This document shows positions 20,920-31,400 of a DNA stretch of 33,754 bases, one piece after another. Below the pieces are notes generated by a model that saw nothing but the letters and a program-made list of their open reading frames with translations, was not told the DNA's origin and made no database searches. The stretch comes from a virus. Both the position numbers and the translations under genes were made by a program. Location: positions 1 to 33,754 of the IMG/VR virus record IMGVR_UViG_3300008120_000163; one strand, written 5' to 3'. Position 1 is the stretch's first letter; each line of letters starts with the position of its first letter.

Positions 20920-23900
20920 TTATTTCGTTGCTGTAGCAGGAAGATCAAACCACTTAGAAGCTGTAGCTGGATCAGATGATTTTTCAATACCCCCTAGTAT
21001 TGGAATTAATGCTTGGAACTTAGCTAGCAGTTTGCTATCTCCTTTCTCATGAATTCCAGACTTTCTTTTGTAGTATAGTTCTGATGTATCCCCTGTAAAT
21101 ATTGATGGAATAGCTTGAAATGCTACCATATCTATAAGTTCTATTGATTTTGTAATAGGACGTACAGTTGCTGTAGGGGAATTAGCAGTCTTTAAGAATT
21201 CCATTGGTCTTACGAACTGAGTCAATTCAGTTTGCATACGTAAAGCCTCGTAAATAACGAAGCTCTCAAACCATGAATCATCTTCATCATCGTCATCTGA
21301 AAGTGACATTACAATCAAAGCACATAGAGTCCAGAATGCAATAGATACTGCAGACCTTCTCATGTTTTGCTTCTCCATGTCTGTCATCATCTTGTAAACT
21401 TTAACACCGTTACCAGCATTCTTATAAGTTTCTTTCATGAATCTCCACATAGTTTCCATTGTACCTTCTGAGATAGTTCCAAGCTCTAAGTCACGGTGGA
21501 TTCCCCCACGAAGACCGTTGTGTCCATAGTGTTTACGAAGAGATGGAATGAAGTAACGACGGAATAGCATAATCAATTTACCGTACCATCTTCTTTGAAG
21601 AATAGCATCATCAAATTTAGTTTTGACTTGGTTGGTTCTCTTGTTGATTCCAGAGATTTTAGACATGAATCTGCTTCTGTTGAAGTTAACAACCTTAGGG
21701 TCTATTCCAAATCTACCAGTCTTCTCATCTTTAACAAATACATCCCAAAGATTTGCATCTTCCCCCTTCTCATTTTTAATGACATTACCGTCTTTATCTT
21801 TAAGCTTTCCTCTGTAGCTGTCCATCAAGGCAAGCATTCTTGTTACTGCTGTCTCGTGCTCAGCAATAGTTTGTAATGCCATTGGCCCTTCTTGTAAAAG
21901 CTTAAGCATTCGTGGACCAGTCTTGTCTTCTTTTGTAGATCCAAGTACTTCCCCTAATGCATCGAAGTATCTAATAGCTTGTACAATCTTAGTTTGTGGG
22001 GCAAATGTTTTAAAGTCTTTCAAAGATCCTAAGCCACCATTACTTGTAAAGTGGTAGATGCTCTTAGCCCACGTCATATTCTTTTTATTAAAGAACTGCT
22101 GTGAGTGTGCCTCTTCCATCAAACGTACGTTATCGAGTAACATCTGATTGGTGGACTGAAGTAAGTTACCTGCTAAGTTAGCTAATGCAGTAAACGATGC
22201 TATTTTATTAGATAGCTTATTTGCTGAGATCTGTCTCCCAAATATATTTAAAGCAGACTTTAACTCTTCTTCCCCAAAGAATATTTTATCAATCCATTCG
22301 GACAAGTGCTTGAAGTTATTCCCTCCTTTACCTGCAGTCTGCATCTTAGTTCCTTTTAGGATCTTTGACATTCTGTGTAAAAGAGGATTGTTATCTGCTG
22401 CTACTGCCTGTACTTCTCTGTTTTCTATAATATCTCTCATTAACATTACTGACCCAATAATTTCAGATTTACTCTTAAACATATTGGCCATTCCTCCGAA
22501 GAGAATTAATGAGCTGGCTATGTCTCTACTTACTAATTTAGAATCAGTAGGATTTGTGTAGAAGATAGGAATTGTTTTGGCTCTAGCTTCTTTGTTGGCA
22601 TTGATAGCATCTCCGTAATTTACATCCGTAGATAAGAACTGAAATGAATCTTTTACAAAGTCTTTAGCTGCAGTGAATGCTCCGTCCTTCTGAACCTTTT
22701 CTAACCCTTCCGATCTCACTGATGGGAGAATGTAGCTGAACTTATCCCAAGAATTTTTTGCAAGGTTATTATTTCCAAGCATCTTTTGCTTCTTGTAGTA
22801 GAAGCTCATCATGCCCTTGTAATACTCAAAAGCAGGAGCATTCTTTTTTAATGCTTCATACTTAGGATTTTTGTAGCTATCATTTGGACGAACTGCTGAA
22901 ATTTTCCACTGCCCATTTACAGAGTCATACATCTTGTCCATCAATGATTTTAGAGAAGCTTGTTCTACTTCTAAAACTTGAATCTTATCTGTATCTATTA
23001 AAGCTTTGTCTTTTGAACTTTCTTCTAAAAGTTTTTTTCTTACAGTCTTAAGTTTGTCTACAAGTACGTTATATTTTTCTTGAGAGTCTTTACTTGGGAC
23101 AGAATTTTCTTTGTACCACTTAGCTACTTCTTTATAGTACTCTCTTACGGTTACCTTGTTCTTTAACCACTCTTGAATTTCTTCGTCCCCCTTAACTGGT
23201 TTACTGTACTTTTTAGCTAAATCTTCATACATTTTAGATTCAGCACGTTTGTACCTAGTAACATCAAACTCTTGTACAAAAGATAGTAAAGTTGTTTTTT
23301 CTGACTGCCCTGTTTCAGGATTGTACGTCATATACTCTACCTCTTCTATTACATCTTCATTAAATTTATTAGGATTAAGTCCTGACCCTTTTGATTTTTC
23401 GAAATTTTTATATACTTCTGCTAATTCGTAGATGTCATCTTGTGTTTCATCATTAGCTTGATACATTTTATCCTTAAGCATAGATGCAAACATCTGTATC
23501 CCTACTTGAGAAGAATAAATGATTGGGTCTAAAAGGTAACTAAATGCAGACTTATCTTTTTGAGCTTCAGTAAGTTCATTTATTAAAGTCTGTCTAGTTA
23601 CTTTTTTGTTCTCTAACTGCTTGATGTTCAATGCTATAAGAGCTGCAAATTCATCAGCAGGAGCTAACTTCTGATTTTTTATTTTGTTGTACTCCTCATC
23701 TCTCTCAATAGCTACTAAACGATTGTTATCTTTTATATTCTGTATAAGCTTAATAATCTCATCGTTTACATCATCATTTGAATACTCCATTAATAAGTCT
23801 GCCATAAGAGGGATACCTATTTCTCTGTATGTCTCTTCTACCAAGTTCATTCTATAAATGGCTTGGCTAATTTTCTTTTCAAATACTGATAAAGATTGGA

Positions 23901-25473
23901 ACTTTGGGTCTTGTTGAAGTTGTTCAAAGGTTAATCCTTTTCCAAGTCTTACTAAGTCTTTAGAAACTAGTAATCCAATCTTCTGCATTATGCTATCTTT
24001 CCCAGCTCTTCCACCATAGAAATCTCCTACCCATTCACTAACCTTGTATAATTCATGGATAAGTTGTAATCTTTCTCTAGTAGGTAAAGTCTCGTTGTAC
24101 TTTTCATTAATTTTATCTAAATTTTCTTCAGCTCTATCTACAAGTCTTGAAGCATAATTTACAAACTCTACTAATTCTTCTACGTCTTTAATCTTGTCTA
24201 ATCTTTTCTGCATTAAAGCTAGCTTCTCTACTGCAGTGTCATTCACATCTCCAGGAACTCTTTTAAGTTTGTCGATGCTTTCTTGTGTTACAATACGAAC
24301 ATCATCTACAACTTTCATAAAGTCTTCTTCTTTCTTAGTAAGCTTACTATCAGCCATTAAGAAAGTAACAGAACCTTTTAAATCTGCAGCAGTGTATCTT
24401 CTCTCCAAAAGCATTCGTGTAAGTTCTTCTACTGCAGATGGTTTTGCCTCTGTACCGAATAACTTTGAAAGAGCTCTTACCACTCTATTGAATATTCTTT
24501 GAAAAATATTAGGATTGTCTCTTTTTATTCTAGCTCCACTTAAACCCATAGCAGTTACAAGAACTTCTTTTTCTAAAGCTTTTTCATCTAACTTTGGGTA
24601 TGCTTTTTTAATTTCTTCGTAAAGGTTTGTAGTCTTTAACTCGTTGATAGCTCTAACTACTACAGGATGATCTTCCCCTAAAAGCTCTACAAGGATGTGG
24701 CTAAACTCATGGATGTGAGTATCTTCTGTCATCAACAGTGGGTTAAGTACTATTGTTAATACTTGACCAGGATTGTTAATAACTCTACCCTTTACTTCAA
24801 GTGTAGGGTCTATTTTAACTTCAACATTTATCCCAACTTTTGCAAAATCAGCTATAAGATTGTTGATATCTTTTTGAACAGAAGGCATTTCTGCTCTCTC
24901 CATATCCTCAAGATCCAAACGACTGTCCATGTCTTGGAACATATCTAACTGTCTAGCAGTTTCATTTGACATTCTCTTTGTCAAATTCTGCTCTGCATTA
25001 GTAAGTCTTAAATCTTCACGATTAAATGGAATTACTAAAGGCTTAAATGTATTCTCAAACTCATAGGCATTTAGAGCAAACTCGTATGGGTCTATTCTGT
25101 TTGGAAGTTTAGGGGCTATGTTTGGAGACAGAGACAGAGTAGCTTGTTCAGAAATCTGAATATCGTAATTTGTCTGATTGTTACTCTTGTTTCTAAACGG
25201 TGTAATTTGTACAAGTTGTACAGGTGAACCATAATACAAAGCTGCAACGGCATTCAAGTCAGCCACTTCTTGTAAAAGCACATCCTGCATTGCAGGAGAG
25301 ATTCTTCCTGAAGAGCTTATCACTCCATCGTTGTAAAGCAAGTAGCTGATCCTGTTAGGATCTACTGTATCATTACTTGCTAATTGAGTGTCTATGTATT
25401 CAATAACCTTACTAGTAGTAGGAGATTTTCTTACATTTCCGTTTTCGTCTGTTTTAAAGAATCCACATGCCAT
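20920..25473 (-). CDS. Giant zincin-domain protein of the virion transcription module
   Basis: Read from the ATG at 25473 (MACGFFKTDENGN), 1517 residues. An earlier in-frame start at 25503 would overlap the preceding gene and add an unlikely ten residues. The N-terminal quarter carries a zincin motif HEFSH (255-259), the metal-binding HExxH of metallopeptidases. A long charged, probably coiled-coil region follows (about 350-800). Near residue 1370-1392 there is one hydrophobic segment (VSIAFWTLCALIVMSL) followed at once by SDDDDEDD. In crAss-like phages the gene next to the giant RNA polymerase encodes a similar giant zincin protein thought to be injected with it; I infer the same here. The metallopeptidase may cut a virion or host protein. 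Confidence 0.8.
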   Translation of the reverse strand: MACGFFKTDENGNVRKSPTTSKVIEYIDTQLASNDTVDPNRISYLLYNDGVISSSGRISPAMQDVLLQEVADLNAVAALYYGSPVQLVQITPFRNKSNNQTNYDIQISEQATLSLSPNIAPKLPNRIDPYEFALNAYEFENTFKPLVIPFNREDLRLTNAEQNLTKRMSNETARQLDMFQDMDSRLDLEDMERAEMPSVQKDINNLIADFAKVGINVEVKIDPTLEVKGRVINNPGQVLTIVLNPLLMTEDTHIHEFSHILVELLGEDHPVVVRAINELKTTNLYEEIKKAYPKLDEKALEKEVLVTAMGLSGARIKRDNPNIFQRIFNRVVRALSKLFGTEAKPSAVEELTRMLLERRYTAADLKGSVTFLMADSKLTKKEEDFMKVVDDVRIVTQESIDKLKRVPGDVNDTAVEKLALMQKRLDKIKDVEELVEFVNYASRLVDRAEENLDKINEKYNETLPTRERLQLIHELYKVSEWVGDFYGGRAGKDSIMQKIGLLVSKDLVRLGKGLTFEQLQQDPKFQSLSVFEKKISQAIYRMNLVEETYREIGIPLMADLLMEYSNDDVNDEIIKLIQNIKDNNRLVAIERDEEYNKIKNQKLAPADEFAALIALNIKQLENKKVTRQTLINELTEAQKDKSAFSYLLDPIIYSSQVGIQMFASMLKDKMYQANDETQDDIYELAEVYKNFEKSKGSGLNPNKFNEDVIEEVEYMTYNPETGQSEKTTLLSFVQEFDVTRYKRAESKMYEDLAKKYSKPVKGDEEIQEWLKNKVTVREYYKEVAKWYKENSVPSKDSQEKYNVLVDKLKTVRKKLLEESSKDKALIDTDKIQVLEVEQASLKSLMDKMYDSVNGQWKISAVRPNDSYKNPKYEALKKNAPAFEYYKGMMSFYYKKQKMLGNNNLAKNSWDKFSYILPSVRSEGLEKVQKDGAFTAAKDFVKDSFQFLSTDVNYGDAINANKEARAKTIPIFYTNPTDSKLVSRDIASSLILFGGMANMFKSKSEIIGSVMLMRDIIENREVQAVAADNNPLLHRMSKILKGTKMQTAGKGGNNFKHLSEWIDKIFFGEEELKSALNIFGRQISANKLSNKIASFTALANLAGNLLQSTNQMLLDNVRLMEEAHSQQFFNKKNMTWAKSIYHFTSNGGLGSLKDFKTFAPQTKIVQAIRYFDALGEVLGSTKEDKTGPRMLKLLQEGPMALQTIAEHETAVTRMLALMDSYRGKLKDKDGNVIKNEKGEDANLWDVFVKDEKTGRFGIDPKVVNFNRSRFMSKISGINKRTNQVKTKFDDAILQRRWYGKLIMLFRRYFIPSLRKHYGHNGLRGGIHRDLELGTISEGTMETMWRFMKETYKNAGNGVKVYKMMTDMEKQNMRRSAVSIAFWTLCALIVMSLSDDDDEDDSWFESFVIYEALRMQTELTQFVRPMEFLKTANSPTATVRPITKSIELIDMVAFQAIPSIFTGDTSELYYKRKSGIHEKGDSKLLAKFQALIPILGGIEKSSDPATASKWFDLPATATK

Positions 25474-25490
25474 AGTACAAATATACGGTA

Positions 25491-28400
25491 TTATATTGAG
25501 CAAGACATATTTCCAGACTCAATTGGTAATTTTCCTCTGTCTAACAAGTATGTGCTGTTTCTCTCTATGTTGTTTTTAATCTGTGGAATTACTTCTTCGT
25601 TTGCTATTCTCATGTAGTTTAGCCCGTAAAGTTTAGTAGACCCCTTGGTTGTGAAAGTTCCTGTAAGCATTCCATACTGTGTCATAATAGATCCATCTCC
25701 AGCTGTTACTGGTCCAATTTTACCAAACACAGCACTTGTACCAACTTTTTGATTTCTAACTATTATAAAGTTTTCAGTACCACTATCTAAAACAGTTTCT
25801 GTTGTTGACTTAAGTATATCACTGTTTACCCTTCTAACCAAGTTGCTCCCTCCAGCTCTCATTTTTCCAAATGCAGCCATGTAATTAACCATGTCTTGTG
25901 AATCAAAGTACTGGGACTGTCTAGCTTTAAATGATTCTTGTCTGAAGAAATCTAAGATGCTTATTCTGTTTTGAACTTCTATTCCAGGTTCTGATGGCCC
26001 TTGCTCAACCTTCACAGGAGTTGTGAAAAACTCTAAAGGAACAATATCAGCATATGAGCTAGCACTTTGTCTAAATCCATTTACAAAGAAGCTGTGCATT
26101 GCTAACTTTTCGGCAAAATCTTTTACTTCTTTTATACCTTCATTAACTTTTGGATCAGTGTAGTTACCTTCACTATCCATTGTTTTATCTCCTGGTACAT
26201 AGAATTGTGGGTTATACAATAGGTTGTATAATCCATCTGTATAAGATTGCTTTTCCCCTGCAGAAGTTTTAAATGTATTGTCAAACTTAATTCCATAGTA
26301 CTTAGCTTCTGTATCTGTATCAGGCTCTAAGTTGGCTATAAATGGGTTTGTATTTAATGCAGGGTACTTCGTCTTTAATCCTTGAAGTCTTGTATAGATG
26401 TTATCATTTGCTTTGTTGTACAAGCTTGACATGTTGTTCATAAGGGAAGCAAATGGAGAACCAGGCTTCATAAGCATCATGAACATCAAGTTGTAATCAA
26501 TCAACTGATGCATTTCAGGGGTTAACTCTTCAGTACTTACATTTCCTAATAGTTCTTTCTTGAAGACTTTGAATGATTCAGATAGTCTAGTAGGGAAGAA
26601 CACACCTGCAAACTCAAGACCGTTTCTCAATAGATTCTCGTAACCTCTTTCCATTCCATAGATAGATTTCTCTCCAATGAATTGGTCAGTAACGTTATCC
26701 ATAGAAGTTGGTTCGAAGAATATTGGAGTCTTGAGAGAATCTTCACTCTGATCGAATGCATCAGCTCTATCTAAGTAAGACTGAATAGAACCTATTCGTC
26801 CCAATCCATCCATTGAATCTGGGGTTACTCTCTTTCCTAGTTTCATAAGAGCTGACCCAGCTTCGTAGAACTTCATAAAGTTAGCAAGCATCTTAAGTTG
26901 CTCATCTACATTTCTGTTCTCTTTGCTTAAGTTTTCTAACTCTGCAACATCCATGTTGAATGTACCAGGCTTATTTAAATTTAAATAACCATTAGGGTCT
27001 TTGAGCTTTTTTCTAAAGGTCTTATAAGCTTGTTTTAAATCTCGTAAGTTTCCTGCTTTTGCAGTCTCAAAGTAATCTGTAAATTCTTTAATCAATGGTT
27101 GATTTAAGAACAAAGAACAGAATCTTGAAGAATACTCTGGGAAGAATCCTGAGAATAAAACTCTGATACGAGATGTTAAAACTGTATCGTTAAGTTCGTA
27201 TTGTACAGGAAGTTTTGCAGCATCCACGGCAGCTGATAAAAATAGAGACATACTTTTATCTGTTGGGTAAGATCTGCTTGTTTCATCAAATGGATTTTCA
27301 AAAGCAGTTTTTATGTAGTCTCTATATTCTACTCCGTTGATTTTAATAGCATAATCGTTGTGCATTCTAACACTGCCGTGTTGTAACACGTTACGTGCAG
27401 CTAATGCATTTGCATAGATACCACGGAGTTTATTTCCAAGAGTACTACGACGAGCTGTAACAGCTTCTGTCTTGTAGTCACTCCAGTCTAATTCTTTTGC
27501 AAGTTCTGGGGACTTAGATTTAATCTCGTCCACAACAGTATTTAATGTAGTATCATCAAGTGGAGTAAACACTTCTTTGAAGTGAGCAGGATTTGAGTAC
27601 ACTGCCTCCATCAAATCTAATATCACATTGTTAATCTGTTGATTAGACAACTTCGATAAGTTCTTTGACTTAAGTACACTTGCATAGTCTACAGATACTT
27701 TCTCTAGTTGCTTAGTCTCTTTATTAATTCTAACCTCTGGGAATAAGAGATTTAATTTATCGACGTCAAAGTCAGATCCCATCAACTTAACAAGTTGTCC
27801 TGGTACAACCACTGCTTTTGCATAATTATTTGGTAAGATTTTAGCAATCTTAAGCATAACTACAGAAGCTTTATCCTGATTAGGGATACGGTAACCTACA
27901 ATTCTTCTAAGTTCTTCTGGGATAGAGTCTAAAGATTGTCCTGGCTGTATTCCAAACTTACGAGCTACGTCCTCACGGATCATAACTTCTGCATGGATTA
28001 CCCTCTTACCATCTTCAGATATTTGCAAGAACTTCAAAGCACCACTTCCATCAGCTTCTGATCCTCCTAACTGTGTAACTTGAACTGCTTCAAACCCTTT
28101 AACTTTTTGTTTGAACACATCATTGTTTATTACAGACATTATGATGGACTCATACTTCTTGTTGTATAGAGGTATGTCAAGTGGAGCCACGAATCTAGGA
28201 GATCCATCGTTTTCAAATACGATATCTAAAGCTCTCTCATAGTTAGAGTGAAGCTCTTTTGTTCTAGCCTGCTTGAGTACTTTCTCTCTTACAGTTTTTA
28301 ATACTACTAGTTTTGCTTCATTTATCTTGTTGATATCATTGCTTTCAGCAGCTGCATAAAGTTTAGTCAATCCAAACTCGTCTTCAACTTTCTTTGTATC

Positions 28401-31400
28401 TCTAGCAAGTTTCTCTTCTACAGCAGCATGGTAAAGGTCTTTTAATTCTTTACCTGAAATTTCTGTATCTAGAATTCCAGGAGAGATTTGATATATGGTA
28501 TCATCCTCAACATTGGCCACCATATTTTTTTTAATCTGACGATTGAGAGCATTTGTTGGATCTTCTTTTGCAGAAGGGATAAATTGTGGAAATCTTAATC
28601 CTGATGAAGAGTGAGTGTTAACCCCTGCTTCTCCAAGCAGTCCTAGTCTACCTGTATGTTTGTAAACGTTTCTCTTAGATAGTTTTTTACCAGATACAAA
28701 GTTTACTACATGTACTGGCTTTAACCCTTGATACTCTTCTACAGCTTCCATTCTACGACGTAAGTCTTCTAAGAATGGGAAGTTTGTAGTATATGATTTT
28801 AATAGCACAGAGTAAGAGTTCTTTTGAGAGTCTATAGATAATGTTCTTCCAACATTGTTGTAAGACATTTTTTCGTAGTAACCTTTATGCCCCAATGTTG
28901 GGACTGGGTCTCCAACTTTTTTACCGTCAGGGACAAACCCTGGTTGGTATACAAACTCTCCTGTTACTTTATATGCTTTGTATGCTTCTTCATCTTCTCT
29001 CTCCCACTTTCCTAAACCTTGCATAATACTTCTATGCATATCCAAACTAATGAAAGCTTGAGCATCTGTAGAATCATATTTGCCTGGTCTAAATGCATCT
29101 GCAATAATTTTTGCTTCTGTGCTTGAGACACCACTTTTAACTAACCCATTATAGATATTTGTAGCCTGATCATTTGCTTCTTTTTCTTGTTCAGCATTTA
29201 GATTTAACTTAATATCTCTCATCACAATCTCATTGAACTCCTTCATCATTCCATAAGATTCACTGATATCTCCAACCATAACCATTTTGGTTCCAGGAGT
29301 AGTCAAGTGGCCCATACGTTTGTAGAAGTCTTCTTGATTTTTATGTAGAGCTCTGTTACCACGGAATAGTTTTACTATTTCATTTCTCATGATAGCATTC
29401 TCAACAACAAATCCTTTGAGCAATCCTTTTAAATCTACTCCGATAGCTCCACTCATTCCAACTTCTCCTAACTTCCCTGCTTTAGTTAACTCTGCCTCTA
29501 AAGCTAAAGCTTGTGCAGAAAAGAATTCAAGCATCTCATTAGTCATTCTATCTAAACGAGCATCAAATAGTTTCTGAGATTCTGCATCCATAGACTTGCC
29601 TACATAGTCCATAACCTTGTCACTCATCTGAGTAACTCCGTTCATTCTTGTACCAGTTACATTCTCTGTTAAAGCTTCATCTGTTACTATGTATTTACCA
29701 TCTTGGTTCTTAGCTCTGAATTGGAAGAAAGATTCTTTGAATGCATTACCAAGGTATTCTCCATTCTCTACAATTCTTGTAGGGTCTCCAGGAGCTGTGT
29801 GGTAACCTTCTTCTAAATCTGCATAATCTACTCTTCCATTTAAAGCTCCTCTTACAACATCCTTAGCTTGTTTTACTCTCACTAAGTCTTGCACGATCTG
29901 AGCTTTAATCAAATCTTTATGTGACATGAATTGCTTAGAGAAAGCATTTTTGCTAATTCTAGGAACCTTTACAAATGTGAATTTGTCACGGTCTGATTGA
30001 ACAGGGACAGCAATGTATGTATACTCACTATCTGTTCTGTTGTTAATGAAAGCATTTATAAGAGTAACCATTGTATCGGCCTCTGAGAAGTCTTCATATG
30101 CAAGAGCTTCTTCATACTCTGATCCCATCTTGCTTGCATCAAAGTCAAATACCCCAAACTCTTCTAAGAATTTATTATCCATTAAATGTTTAAACAAGAC
30201 ACTTGTAAACTCAGGTCTTCCTTTTACATTGATGAATTCGTCTTTAAGATATTCTTTTAGTAACTGAGCAGAATTTTCAGATCTCTCTTTCAATATACTT
30301 ACAATCTGAGCCATGTGTGTCTCAGTGTTTGTACCGTAGATTGCTTTTCCCTTTCCATTGACAAAGCTGATACCTGCAATAGGGATAGTTGATTTGAAAA
30401 GCTTTGCAAAATCTATAGCTGCAGATTTACGAGCAGTTATGAAATCTAAGTTTCTGTCATTCTTTACCCCTACAAACTCTTCAAGTTCTGATCCTTTCCC
30501 TCTAGTGAAATCTCCTACTTGACGGATGAATGATAGTACTTGAGTTTTAATAGTTCTCAAAGAATCTACCCCAGTCTTACCATCTATTCCATTATCAGCA
30601 ATTGATTGTAATATTTTTTGTGTGTCTCCTACATTGGTATTGCTACCTACATATAGACCTAATTCAAACATAGCCTGTGCAAGATGTTCTACAACAGGAT
30701 TAACCTGTCCGTCTATACTAGCTACATTAACTACTCCAAATTTTGGGAGAAGTTTCTCAGCTTCTTTCCAAGCTTTTGCAGCTGCAATTACCTTATTCTT
30801 GTTAGTAGTAAGAACTTCTACAACCGTCCCATCCTCTTTAGTAACAACATCCTTTTTGTACAAAGCCATTCCATCTACTTCAGAAACAAGTGTATTCTTC
30901 CACTTCTCTGCAATAGCTGTTGGAATGTCTTTACGATTAGGATTGAAGACTTCAACGTAGTTTACTTTGTTATCTACCTTTTGCTTTAACATTACAAAGT
31001 CAGTATTGCTAAGTGCAAATGCAGAGAATATCATAGCCTTTTCAGAGTCTGATAATTCGTTTAAAAAGTTAAGGACATTTCTTAAGTGAGGTCGTAGCTT
31101 TACTTCTTGCTTAAGAGCATTAACCATTGCAGTGTAAGTTTGCTTACCACTGAATATGTTCAGCAATTCTTTGAATACAACATCTCTGTTTAAATATGTT
31201 TTAACCCCTAAGCTATTATATTCATTTGACATAATAGTAGATAGAAGTTCTCTTACTCTTGCTGTAAGTCTTTTTGCTGGACTAATTTCCATACTACTTT
31301 GTCCGTATATTTTTCCTACTGCCTCATCGATGATTGCAAATTCATCGTTTAATTCATCTAATTCATCCTCAGCTTCTGAAGGAGTTTCTAGGTCAGTATC

